A DNA stretch of 64,000 nt from Fimbriimonadaceae bacterium (GTDB taxonomy: Bacteria > Armatimonadota > Fimbriimonadia > Fimbriimonadales > Fimbriimonadaceae), in assembly GCA_019638675.1 (NCBI GenBank), contig JAHBTE010000001.1:214605-278604 (forward strand). Direction: 5' to 3'. Positions 32,933 to 40,707 of this stretch are shown in pieces; position 1 is the first letter of the stretch, and every line of letters starts with the position of its first letter. Position numbers and translations under genes: made by a program. The notes under the pieces are model-generated. The model worked only from the letters and a program-made list of their open reading frames with translations. It ran no database searches and was not told the origin of the DNA.

Positions 32933-33524
32933 TTTGACGGCAGGATTTTAAGAAGTTCTCAACTATCGTCATTCCCACTTCTGTGAGAATGGATTCCGGA
33001 TGAAACTGCACTCCTTCAATCGGCAGTGACTCGTGGCGGATGCCTTGAATCTCGCCATCATCCAAGCTCCGAGCCGTAACAAAAAAGCCTTTAGGCATTG
33101 CGGATTCTTCAATGACCAACGAGTGGTACCGGATCGCGGAAAATGGATTTGGCATTCCGGCAAACAACCCTTTGCCATCGTGCTCTACTTTACTCGCCTT
33201 ACCGTGCATCATCGTTTTCGCTTGCCGTACTAATCCTCCGCCGCAGTCCCCTAGTGTCTGATGGCCCAAACAAACGCCAAATAGGGGCACTCCTCGCTTG
33301 GCATAGTGACCGCTAATCGCGGCATTGCTGATGTCTCGGCAGATTCCTGATTCCTTCGGGGAGCAAGGGCCTGGAGAAAGCAAGATGCCGTCAGGATCAA
33401 GTTGATCGATCTCCGCCAGTGTGATTTCGTTGTTGCGCTTGACAACAACATCAGCACCTAACTGGGCAAGATATTGCACTAAGTTGTAGGTGAAGCTATC
33501 GAAGTTGTCGATGACTAGAATCAC
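32916..33524 (-). CDS. pabA: Glutamine amidotransferase of anthranilate or aminodeoxychorismate synthase
   Basis: Class I glutamine amidotransferase of 202 residues that supplies ammonia to TrpE or PabB. Visible are DNFDSFTYNLVQYLAQLG at the start, the nucleophile elbow FGVCLGHQTLG (Cys about residue 84), RYHSLV and the catalytic HPES near the end (GVQFHPESILTE). TrpG and PabA cannot be separated by sequence alone and often one protein serves both; no trpE, pabB or pabC is in the window. Confidence 0.93.
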   Translation of the reverse strand: MILVIDNFDSFTYNLVQYLAQLGADVVVKRNNEITLAEIDQLDPDGILLSPGPCSPKESGICRDISNAAISGHYAKRGVPLFGVCLGHQTLGDCGGGLVRQAKTMMHGKASKVEHDGKGLFAGMPNPFSAIRYHSLVIEESAMPKGFFVTARSLDDGEIQGIRHESLPIEGVQFHPESILTEVGMTIVENFLKSCRQITAAQ

Positions 33525-33560
33525 GGATTCCTATTTTGGCGATTCCAACTGGCCCACCTT

Positions 33561-33589
33561 AGTCCTAGGTTACAAATCTCTTAACAATT
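33561..33589. repeat. AGTCCTAGG...CTTAACAATT motif, copy 1
   Basis: AGTCCTAGG, 10 bases, then CTTAACAATT. The same two blocks with a 12-base spacer occur at 35269-35299. Copy 1 lies just upstream of a small plus-strand ORF at 33610. A related string, CCTAGGCTGAAGCAA at 33616-33630, differs by one base from CCTAGGCTAAAGCAA at 35272-35286. Confidence 0.5.
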
Positions 33590-33609
33590 CACTTTCAAAA
33601 TTGTCAATC

Positions 33610-33711
33610 ATGCAACCTAGGCTGAAGCAACTTACACTTGTCGACATCCTTTTGGGGCTGTCTATTATCTCAATGATTCTTGTACTGGTGATCCCATTCG
33701 TGATTCATTGA
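33610..33711 (+). CDS. Possible 33-residue peptide resembling a prepilin N-terminus
   Basis: A short ORF (MQPRLKQLTLVDILLGLSII then SMILVLVIPFVIH). The stretch LTLVDILLGLSII resembles the methylation and helix start of type IV pilin-like proteins (TLVELL...), but a Gly-Phe cleavage pair and the pilin body are missing. It may be a single-pass small membrane peptide or a relic. No ribosome site is clear; the AGTCCTAGG motif pair lies just upstream. It converges with the 479-residue gene (7-base overlap). Confidence 0.35.
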   Translation: MQPRLKQLTLVDILLGLSIISMILVLVIPFVIH

Positions 33712-35144
33712 TCAGCTTTATCTAAGGCCTCTTTCACTTTGTCTAAGGCATCTTTGATCTCTTTCGCTTTGTCGATCCTAGCCTGAGCATCGGATATTTT
33801 GTTATATTCCTCTACGAGTTTCTCGGCCTTCTCAATCGCTTTGATCACATCCGGGAACTTGCTAGCAAACGCTTTTGCTCCCTTGAGAACCGCCCCTACG
33901 CCAGGAATCGGCAAGCCAGAATAACCCAGCATATCCGCGGCGATAGTTATCAGATCCGCCGCGACACTGAAGAAATTATCAACCGCCAAAGCTCGATCAA
34001 CTGCCGTTTTTGCGGAATCAAACATCTGCCCCGTGGGTGAACGGAACGTTTTCAAAGTTTGAAGATTTGCTTCTCGCCGCTGAATGTTGAGTTGAAGCCC
34101 ACGATTGTTTGGATCATTTGCAAGCTCCTTTTTAAGCTCGGCAATTTTTGCTTCGTAAATCGCAATCAGACCTCCCACCCAGTCTTTGAACTGCCTCATA
34201 GACATGAGCTTCTTGGCTTCGTGAAGTGAGACTCTGAACAGCACACCCTTGATTTGAAATGCGCCGTTCATCTTTGCTACGACTTTAGTATTGAAGTTAA
34301 ATTGACCGTTTTGAACCTGCGACTGGGTGATGCCCTGACTGATGCGGTTCCCCGTTGCCCCTTCTAACTGAATAATTGATGGTGTTTGATTTGTGAGTTC
34401 GATTGGAATCGGATAAGCGTCCTCGCCCAATCCTTCCAATCCCGTCACACGAACTCGTAGTTCTGTACTTTCACCCCGGAGCAAATCCGTTTTCGGCGCA
34501 GAAAGCTGAATGCTCAAAACATGAGTTTTGTGCTCGGACGTCGTTCCGTTTTCGTTAACAGTCACGTTGAGCGGCCCATTTTGCTGAGGGGTAGTGGCAA
34601 CCACGCAAGAGCGTGGAGATTCCGCAATCACCGCCGTTGGACTTCCTGAACCAAGCGAGACTTTTGAGTTACCCGCATTGCCATCAAATGGCCCGCAAAT
34701 TTGGATTGGCTTACCTGATTGGATAATCGGGTCTACAGCAAACGGCGAAGTACTTGGCCCTTCGGCTCCGTAGTTCAGCGGAATTAATGCAGTGCTGATC
34801 TGCTTACCCGCTTTATCGCGCAATGCGACTTCGACGGTTGTCGAAAGTGATTCTAACAAAATCCACTTTTCATGATCCTTGTCAGTTGTCGAATTGCTAC
34901 CCCCGAGGCTAATGACCATGCCTTCCAAGACATCGCTATTCTTTTGCTTTTGTTGGCCAGAGCCGATTGGCTCGGTGCTCACCGTGCCAGAAATAATGTC
35001 GCCCGCACAAAGGTCATCCGGCAGAAGCACCTTGATTTTCCCTTCTGGTACAGAGAATTCGATGGTTTCCAACCCGTTGGCTCGGGTGCGAATTCCTTCA
35101 CTTGGCTGATTGATCAGCGACGCCATCAAGATTGCGGTAATCAT
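33705..35144 (-). CDS. Unknown 479-residue protein, beta-rich N-half and helical C-half
   Basis: Family not recognised. The N-terminus (ITAILMASLINQPS) is a weak signal-like segment. Residues about 25-270 look like repeated beta-sandwich (LLRGESTELRVRVTGLEG, NQTPSIIQLEGATG). From about 290 the protein is helical: IYEAKIAELKKELAND, a hydrophobic helix pair (DLITIAADMLGYSGLPIPGV) and a Lys/Glu-rich coiled C-terminus (KLVEEYNKISDAQARIDKAK). An extracytoplasmic structural or sensor role is possible. It begins 299 bases from the end of typA; that gap holds the candidate small RNA on the other strand. Confidence 0.65.
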   Translation of the reverse strand: MITAILMASLINQPSEGIRTRANGLETIEFSVPEGKIKVLLPDDLCAGDIISGTVSTEPIGSGQQKQKNSDVLEGMVISLGGSNSTTDKDHEKWILLESLSTTVEVALRDKAGKQISTALIPLNYGAEGPSTSPFAVDPIIQSGKPIQICGPFDGNAGNSKVSLGSGSPTAVIAESPRSCVVATTPQQNGPLNVTVNENGTTSEHKTHVLSIQLSAPKTDLLRGESTELRVRVTGLEGLGEDAYPIPIELTNQTPSIIQLEGATGNRISQGITQSQVQNGQFNFNTKVVAKMNGAFQIKGVLFRVSLHEAKKLMSMRQFKDWVGGLIAIYEAKIAELKKELANDPNNRGLQLNIQRREANLQTLKTFRSPTGQMFDSAKTAVDRALAVDNFFSVAADLITIAADMLGYSGLPIPGVGAVLKGAKAFASKFPDVIKAIEKAEKLVEEYNKISDAQARIDKAKEIKDALDKVKEALDKADQ

Positions 35145-35268
35145 GCTGATTGTCCTTATCAGTCAGATTGCCGGAAATCCTCGTTGTTCGCAAATATTTT
35201 CCAACGAAACTACTTTTATGCTCCTTAGTCACGGAAATAGTCCCCAAATCAACTAATTATCTTAATCC

Positions 35269-35299
35269 AGTCCTAGGCTAAAGCAATTTCTTAACAATT
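35269..35299. repeat. AGTCCTAGG...CTTAACAATT motif, copy 2
   Basis: Second copy of the motif at 33561-33589. It lies directly upstream of the proposed plus-strand small RNA. TTCTTA (35288-35293) with TATAAG 17 bases further could act as a promoter overlapping this motif, so the repeat may be an operator or part of a special promoter type. Confidence 0.5.
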
Positions 35300-35315
35300 T
35301 GAGCCGATTATATAA

Positions 35316-35441
35316 GTGGATCGCGACGCAACGGCCTTTGGAGGAACGAAGAGGGCTTAAAACAACTGATCATAGAATCGGAGCGGCGCAGATGATCACA
35401 ACAAGCAGTTCGATGGCGGGGTGAAAGCCTCGCCTTTTTTT
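35316..35441 (+). ncRNA. Candidate small RNA with intrinsic terminator
   Basis: The 299-base gap between the 479-residue gene and typA (both minus) contains on the plus strand a promoter-like region (TTCTTA, 17 bases, TATAAG) and a strong terminator (35415-35441). Between them are about 100 bases with no long ORF. This implies a plus-strand transcript of about 125 bases. A 10-codon frame (ATG 35392 to TGA 35424, GGAG 8 bases upstream) ends in the terminator loop, so a tiny peptide is possible. It does not look like SRP RNA, tmRNA or RNase P, and I do not recognise it. Confidence 0.4.
35415..35441 (+). terminator. Intrinsic terminator facing the plus strand
   Basis: GGCGGGG (35415-35421) pairs with CCTCGCC (35428-35434, one G-U pair), with a six-base loop and seven T (35435-35441). 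The T-run is on the plus strand only; on the minus strand a run of A precedes the hairpin. No annotated plus-strand gene lies upstream, which points to a small RNA. Confidence 0.8.
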
Positions 35442-35443
35442 GT

Positions 35444-37267
35444 TTAAACCGTTGCTCTGCGTTCGCTGACCCTGCGCTCGCTATGATCGAGAATCTTTTT
35501 GCGGAATCGCAGGTACTTAGGAGTGACTTCTAGCAATTCGTCATCCCGTAACCAGCTCAATGCTTGCTCCAGACTGAAATCTTTGTGTGCTTTGAGGACG
35601 GTAGTGTCTTCTGAGTTAGCCGAACGTATATTGTTCGCGGCTTTCATCTTGGTCACGTTGACAATCATGTCTTCGTCGCGAGCGTTCATCCCTACGATCA
35701 TCCCTGCGTAGGTGTCTGTCCCAACTGGGTAGAAGAATGTGCCACGCTCTTGGACATCCTCATAGGCGTAACGCGTGATCTTGCCTGGATCTTTGCCGAT
35801 GAGCGAGCCGTTAACTCGGTTTTCAATCGAACCCTTGTACTCTTCGTAACCATTGAAGATGCTCGCCATGATTCCGGTACCCCGGGTCATGGTGAGATAT
35901 ACACTTCGCAGGCCAATTAAGCCACGGGTTGGAATGATAGCGACAACGCGACTTCGACCAACGCCAATGGGGGACATATTTGTGATCAAGGCTTTTCGGC
36001 GACTGAGTTCTTCCATCACGTCGCCCATTGCGCCGTCTTCAAACTCGCAGGTGAGTTCTTCCATCGGCTCCATTTTTTTGCCGCGCTCATCGGTCGTAAT
36101 AATGACTTCAGGGCGCGCAATCGCCATTTCGTAACCTTCGCGGCGCATGGTTTCGATAAGTACCGAAAGTTGCATCTCGCCACGAGCGGCAACCCGAACC
36201 GTGTCCGCTGGCGCACTCTTATCTAGTTTTAAAGTAACCGAAACCTTTTCTTCCTTCTCTAGCCGCTCTCGGATTTTGTGAATCGTCAAGAACTTCCCGC
36301 CATCCTGACCGGCAAGCGGTGATGTATTGGCAAAGAAGTTCATGGTGAGCGTGCTTGGTTCGACTTCAATTCGTGGCAGCGGCTCCACGTGGCTTGCATC
36401 GCAAATCGTGTCGCCAATCAAAACTTCATCGGTACCGGACATCATTACGATTTCTCCGGTTTCCCCGACTTCGACTTCCTTAAGCTTCAGCCCTTCGTAA
36501 ATCCAGACTTTGGTGACGTTGAAACTTGTCTGCTTGCCGCCCTCGTGAACTTGGGTGAGACGGTCGCCAACCCGAACCCGACCACGGAGCAGCTTCCCAC
36601 CAAAAATTCGACCCAGGTAATCGCTGTAGTCCAGGTTGTTAATCTGAAGGCGCATTGGGCCATCTTCAACAACCTTTGGAGCGGGAATATCGCGGACAAT
36701 TGCTTCCAGCAGTTGCTGCATATCCTGCTCTTCTCCATCAGGAGTCAAGCGAGCGAATCCTCCAGCGCCACTTGTGTAAAGCACTGGGAAATACAGGTCA
36801 TCTTCGTCGGCACCGAGATCAATAAACAGGTCAATTGTTTGGTCGTACGCTTCTTGGGGGCGAGCGCCTTCCCGGTCGATCTTGTTCACACAGCAGACGA
36901 CTTTGAGGTTATTCTCAAAAGCCTTTTTCAGCACGAATCTGGTTTGCGGCATTGGGCCTTCGCACGCATCGACGATAAGCAAAACGCCATCCACCATGCT
37001 AAGAACGCGTTCGACCTCGCCGCCAAAGTCAGCGTGGCCAGGGGTATCAACAATATTGATTTTCGTACCTTTATAAAGGCAGCTCGCAACTTTAGAAAGA
37101 ATCGTGATTCCCCGCTCACGTTCCAAATCGTTTGAGTCCATCACCCGATCTGTCACTGCTTCATGGGCCTTAAACAATCCTGCTTGCTTAAAAATAGCGT
37201 CGACCAACGTTGTTTTGCCGTGATCAACGTGGGCAATGATGCCAAGATTTCGTACGTCTAAAGCCAT
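35444..37267 (-). CDS. typA: Ribosome-associated GTPase TypA/BipA
   Basis: Translational GTPase of 607 residues that binds the ribosome and assists 50S assembly and stress growth. It has the P-loop AHVDHGKTTL (about residues 12-21), the switch region RERGITI, DTPGHADFGGEV, the NKID specificity motif, an EF-Tu-like second domain, and the TypA-specific C-terminus (FRKKILDHSERR). Full length and in one frame. It is followed by the plus-facing terminator at 35415, not by one of its own. Confidence 0.97.
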   Translation of the reverse strand: MALDVRNLGIIAHVDHGKTTLVDAIFKQAGLFKAHEAVTDRVMDSNDLERERGITILSKVASCLYKGTKINIVDTPGHADFGGEVERVLSMVDGVLLIVDACEGPMPQTRFVLKKAFENNLKVVCCVNKIDREGARPQEAYDQTIDLFIDLGADEDDLYFPVLYTSGAGGFARLTPDGEEQDMQQLLEAIVRDIPAPKVVEDGPMRLQINNLDYSDYLGRIFGGKLLRGRVRVGDRLTQVHEGGKQTSFNVTKVWIYEGLKLKEVEVGETGEIVMMSGTDEVLIGDTICDASHVEPLPRIEVEPSTLTMNFFANTSPLAGQDGGKFLTIHKIRERLEKEEKVSVTLKLDKSAPADTVRVAARGEMQLSVLIETMRREGYEMAIARPEVIITTDERGKKMEPMEELTCEFEDGAMGDVMEELSRRKALITNMSPIGVGRSRVVAIIPTRGLIGLRSVYLTMTRGTGIMASIFNGYEEYKGSIENRVNGSLIGKDPGKITRYAYEDVQERGTFFYPVGTDTYAGMIVGMNARDEDMIVNVTKMKAANNIRSANSEDTTVLKAHKDFSLEQALSWLRDDELLEVTPKYLRFRKKILDHSERRVSERRATV

Positions 37268-37363
37268 GGGGAAGTCAGCAAGGTACCGCTTTCAGGGCTT
37301 TTCTTAACAGGTCTGCCTTGAATCAGCTAGGCCAATTTGCTAAGGCTTCACCGTCAGACTTTC

Positions 37364-38440
37364 TTAAACTGCGTTGTTTCTGTTGAACTGCCTTTGCGCA
37401 AGGATCAAACCAAGTCCTATGGCAGTGCCGATTCCTAAGGCAGAAATCAAGCCAATCGAGTTAAGAGTCCCTGCGTCGGCAGCGGATTTTGGTTCAACTT
37501 TGGCAACTTCTTTGAAATCATCCCAGAATTTGGCGTTCAGGTCAGGATGGTTGCCTGCCTTTATCTGCTCCGAAATATATTTATTTCGCTCTTCGCTCCA
37601 CTTCTTGCCGTTCTCTCGCAATTCTTCGTAGTAAGCATCTGTCTCTTCTTCATCTTTGAGAGTTCTGGTCGGTGGAGTCAAAGGCTTCGGAAGGTCTTTT
37701 GCGATTGCAACATCTGTGGCCTTAAATTCAGCCATTCTTCGGCGAATCAGGTGGGCAGCGTGGGCATCTTCTTCACCTAGAGAACCTTCTAGCCAAGCCC
37801 AAACCTTGGGAGATTCCCAAGCTTTACCAAGAACCATCAACCCAATCAGCCCTTCTTGTAACTTCTTGGAAGGAATGTCCACGGTTGGCCGCTCCTCTGA
37901 GTGATCGCCTTTTTCCCAGATGATGTCTTTGATCAAAGCGATCTGCACATTCTCACGACCGAAGTGGGCATCTGGATTGATTTCTATCGCCTTTTCTAGC
38001 TCTGCAAGACCTTTCTTCAGTCCTTCCATATCAGGTTCTTTGCTGGCAAATGCGCGATGGACAAGAAATGTCCCAAGGTTGGCATGGGTGCGGTAATTGT
38101 GCTCAGAAAGCTCTCTTTCTTCGAGCTTCATTTGCGCCATTGCCTCTTGCTTGCGGGCCATCCATTCAATGGCCTCATCAGCGCGACCCAAGCGATCACA
38201 CGCAACTGCCGCGTCGTCGTAGTCACCCAGCTTTAGCATTGTTTCGCCTAATCCTGCCTCAATTCGCTTGAGGCGATCTTCGTAGTATTCAGGCGGGAAT
38301 CGGTCAAACCGCCCGGCGATGACGTCCGCTATTTCCGGCAAACCTTTCATCTCTTGGGCAAGCGTGTCTCTGTCCCAGAGGCAAGCCATGCTCATGGTGG
38401 AGAACAAGGCGACTAGAAGAGCCATAATAGCGCGTTTCAT
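37364..38440 (-). CDS. TPR lipoprotein with C-terminal membrane helix (paralog 1)
   Basis: From ATG 38440 the product has 358 residues. A lipoprotein signal (ALLVALFSTMSMAC, lipid-carrying Cys at residue 20) is followed by LWDRDTLAQEMKGLPE, a set of TPR-like helices (residues about 55-170, EKAIEINPDAHFGRE), a charged helical region and a C-terminal hydrophobic helix (IGLISALGIGTAIGLGLILA). The adjacent gene at 38524 is a clear paralog with the same plan. Two anchors would hold it to a membrane at both ends. Function unknown; assembly or monitoring of an envelope complex is a guess. Confidence 0.75.
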   Translation of the reverse strand: MKRAIMALLVALFSTMSMACLWDRDTLAQEMKGLPEIADVIAGRFDRFPPEYYEDRLKRIEAGLGETMLKLGDYDDAAVACDRLGRADEAIEWMARKQEAMAQMKLEERELSEHNYRTHANLGTFLVHRAFASKEPDMEGLKKGLAELEKAIEINPDAHFGRENVQIALIKDIIWEKGDHSEERPTVDIPSKKLQEGLIGLMVLGKAWESPKVWAWLEGSLGEEDAHAAHLIRRRMAEFKATDVAIAKDLPKPLTPPTRTLKDEEETDAYYEELRENGKKWSEERNKYISEQIKAGNHPDLNAKFWDDFKEVAKVEPKSAADAGTLNSIGLISALGIGTAIGLGLILAQRQFNRNNAV

Positions 38441-38523
38441 TCTAATATCTCTTACCCAATTATGCGGCAAAAGGTTGTGAACTGCATTATTGATTCGGCT
38501 CTGAGGCTTGTTAGCAGATCGGA

Positions 38524-39618
38524 TTACGCTCTACGTTTACGTCGGAACCAAACGTACACTCCGACAACTGCACCAATAATCACGCCATAAGTTACGAGAG
38601 CCGAATTGGTGCTGTTTGAAAACCACGCATTCACCATGGTTGCCGGGGTATCGCGAACTACATATTTCGCAGTTTCTTTGTAGCCATCCCAAAAACCAGA
38701 ATCAGTGTCGGGGTGCAATCCTTGGTTAAGTTTAGAAAGCATAAAATCTGTTCGGTTTTGTTGGTATTGATCGGCACTTTTTCTTAGGTGGGCAAATTCT
38801 GATTCAATGTTAGCTTTGTCGGAGGCCCAGTAGTACGGTATATACAGTGGCTCCGGTAACTTGATGCTGTGCATTTCATCGGTCGCGCCCAGTTCCTTTC
38901 GCCGTAGCATGATCAAATGATTAACGTTGCTATCTCTCGCATTCAAAGTTCCTGCGATCCAAGCCCAAATTCGAGGGTTTTCCCAGGCTCCTCCAAGAAC
39001 CACTATGCCGAGCAGACCTTCGCGGAGTTCTTTTTTCGTAAGGAATAGTGCTGGCCGCTCTCCGGTCTTGCCTTCCAACTCCCAAATCAGATCCTTAACT
39101 AAAGCGACCTGCACAACCTCCCTTCCAAAATGCGCATCTGGATTGATCTCAATCGCTTTTTCGAGCAGGGAAAGTCCCTTACGGATATCAGGCAATCCCG
39201 CTTCTCCTTGCTTAACTCCTCGATGAATGTAAAACGTGCCAAGATTCGCACATCGCATGTACTCAAAATTTGATTTATCTTTAGGGAAAGCCCCCCAATC
39301 GAAATTCAGCAAGTACTGTTCAAGCCGTTTTTCGATGCAGGCGATGGCATCTGTGTGTCGTCCGAGTTTATCGAGCGAAACTGCAATATCAAAGAACACT
39401 CTGGGCGGCTCAGCTTTGCCCGCGGAAATATCTTTTTCTATACGCTCAATCCGCATTTCGTAGTACAAATCTGGATTCCGCTCAAATCGTCCCGCGATGA
39501 TGTCAGGAAGTTCTGGAAGCCCCTTTAACTCTTGAGCCAACGTATCAGAATCCCACAGGCAGCCCATCCCAAAAATAGCTAATAGAACCGCCAAAAACCC
39601 GAGTCTTCTGGTACTCAT
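38524..39618 (-). CDS. TPR lipoprotein with C-terminal membrane helix (paralog 2)
   Basis: This 364-residue tandem paralog of the gene at 37364 shares the lipobox region (AIFGMGC, Cys 20), LWDSDTLAQELKGLPE, IAGRFER, YYE and the TPR core EKAIEINPDAHFGREVVQVALVKDLIWE. It ends in a membrane helix (LVTYGVIIGAVVGVYVW) and an Arg/Lys tail, which suggests the C-terminus is cytosolic if it spans the inner membrane. The gap between the paralogs is 83 bases and holds no clear terminator, so they may be one transcript. The divergence between copies argues for an old duplication with both kept. Confidence 0.77.
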   Translation of the reverse strand: MSTRRLGFLAVLLAIFGMGCLWDSDTLAQELKGLPELPDIIAGRFERNPDLYYEMRIERIEKDISAGKAEPPRVFFDIAVSLDKLGRHTDAIACIEKRLEQYLLNFDWGAFPKDKSNFEYMRCANLGTFYIHRGVKQGEAGLPDIRKGLSLLEKAIEINPDAHFGREVVQVALVKDLIWELEGKTGERPALFLTKKELREGLLGIVVLGGAWENPRIWAWIAGTLNARDSNVNHLIMLRRKELGATDEMHSIKLPEPLYIPYYWASDKANIESEFAHLRKSADQYQQNRTDFMLSKLNQGLHPDTDSGFWDGYKETAKYVVRDTPATMVNAWFSNSTNSALVTYGVIIGAVVGVYVWFRRKRRA

Positions 39619-39686
39619 ACTTTCTATAACTCGAATTATCCGCGAAAAGAGCCAGACGTATTCTAGTTCAAACCGAAGCTACTTAA

Positions 39687-40118
39687 TTAGCGAGGTAGGA
39701 ATGGGTAAAGACCGCGACTAAGGCCTTCCAATCTGACTTTCCACTTGCCATCAACTTTCTTTAAATCAAGTTGGTAGTTATCTTCCACAGCGCCTGGATT
39801 ATCACTTCTGATCACTTGCATCCGTACTTGCGCTTGATTAGCGTTGGAAACCTGTGCTCCCATGATTTTGAAGCGGAACCTGTAGTATTCGCCATCCTTT
39901 ACGGACTTTGCCCAGAGTTCTTCAAGTTGCTTCTGATCGTAGGTACCTGATGTTGAATATTCGGCTAGTTTCTTGGCATCGCCATCACCAAGGGCAGTCA
40001 TAAACTTTTGAGCTTTCATTGAAGGATCTTCTGATCCGCCAAATATGAGGACTCCAACCATGAGGGCTGCCAAAATCCCCGCAACCACCATCCAATGCAC
40101 TTTCCCTTGTCTCAACAT
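39687..40118 (-). CDS. Small membrane-anchored NTF2-like protein (copy A)
   Basis: The product has 143 residues from ATG 40118 (TAGGA six bases before). GTG 40139 in a GTGA overlap with the upstream stop is the alternative. An N-terminal membrane helix (WMVVAGILAALMVGVLIFG) precedes a domain of the DUF4878/NTF2-like type (AQKFMTALGDGDAKKLAEYS ... NYQLDLKKVDGKWKVRLEG). Such domains bind small ligands or act as accessory folds; no active site is evident. It is paired with the gene at 40136, which has the same layout. Confidence 0.68.
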   Translation of the reverse strand: MLRQGKVHWMVVAGILAALMVGVLIFGGSEDPSMKAQKFMTALGDGDAKKLAEYSTSGTYDQKQLEELWAKSVKDGEYYRFRFKIMGAQVSNANQAQVRMQVIRSDNPGAVEDNYQLDLKKVDGKWKVRLEGLSRGLYPFLPR

Positions 40119-40135
40119 CAATTTCCTATTTAACC

Positions 40136-40588
40136 TCACTCAAACTGCTGCATTCGGGTGAGAAGCCGTACGGTTTCTCCCGTATCAACTTTCCACTTCA
40201 TATCTGGCTTTTTAACGACGAAACGAATCGCCATCATATTGCCCGGCTGAGGTAGTTCGTAGACGACATCCACAAATGCTTCTCGTCCGTTTTTTTTCAC
40301 TCCGCCAAGTTGAATTCTTCGGCTATAACGAAGAATGTCCCTAATCTGTGCGGCAAGAGCCCCCGAATACCGATCACGATTCACTTCGTAATGAGCGGCC
40401 CCGTCAAGATCGCCTTCCGCTATCGCTTGCTGATAACGCTTCACTGCACTTTCAGGGCCAGTATCTTTTGAATACGCGAATACGGCGAGAGTAAGTAAAG
40501 AAAGGGCAAAAGCGGCGCCATAAGTCGTCCACCTTTTTTCATTCTTTGCAAGTAATGAATTCTTTTTCAATCTACTTCCCCTCTTCAC
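40136..40588 (-). CDS. Small membrane-anchored NTF2-like protein (copy B)
   Basis: This 150-residue protein has a basic N-terminus, one membrane helix (YGAAFALSLLTLAVFAYS, about 23-40) and an NTF2-like domain (AVKRYQQAIAEGDLDGAAHY ... DMKWKVDTGETVRLLTRM). It is probably distantly related to the neighbour downstream and to the gene at 32477. It is divergent from the DUF1501 gene, whose promoter lies at 40663. Confidence 0.68.
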   Translation of the reverse strand: MKRGSRLKKNSLLAKNEKRWTTYGAAFALSLLTLAVFAYSKDTGPESAVKRYQQAIAEGDLDGAAHYEVNRDRYSGALAAQIRDILRYSRRIQLGGVKKNGREAFVDVVYELPQPGNMMAIRFVVKKPDMKWKVDTGETVRLLTRMQQFE

Positions 40589-40662
40589 AGTTCAACTATT
40601 GAGCTAACTTGTAAGTTCCTTGAGGAATTACTCGGAATTGCCAACAGAATGAACAATTTATG

Positions 40663-40691
40663 TTGAATTCCGTCCCGACTCAGCATACAAT
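40663..40691 (+). promoter_or_regulatory. Sigma-70-type promoter of the DUF1501 gene
   Basis: TTGAAT (40663-40668), a 17-base spacer, then TACAAT (40686-40691). It is the best matching promoter seen in the window. The expected start near 40698 gives a leader of about 10 bases containing AGAGGGAAG, the ribosome site of ATG 40708. Confidence 0.65.
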
Positions 40692-40707
40692 CAAAAGAGG
40701 GAAGAAA

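Noticed and set aside
35272..35286. Insertion-sequence ends suggested by the CCTAGGCT repeats
   Set aside because: The repeats are direct, short and without a transposase or target duplication.
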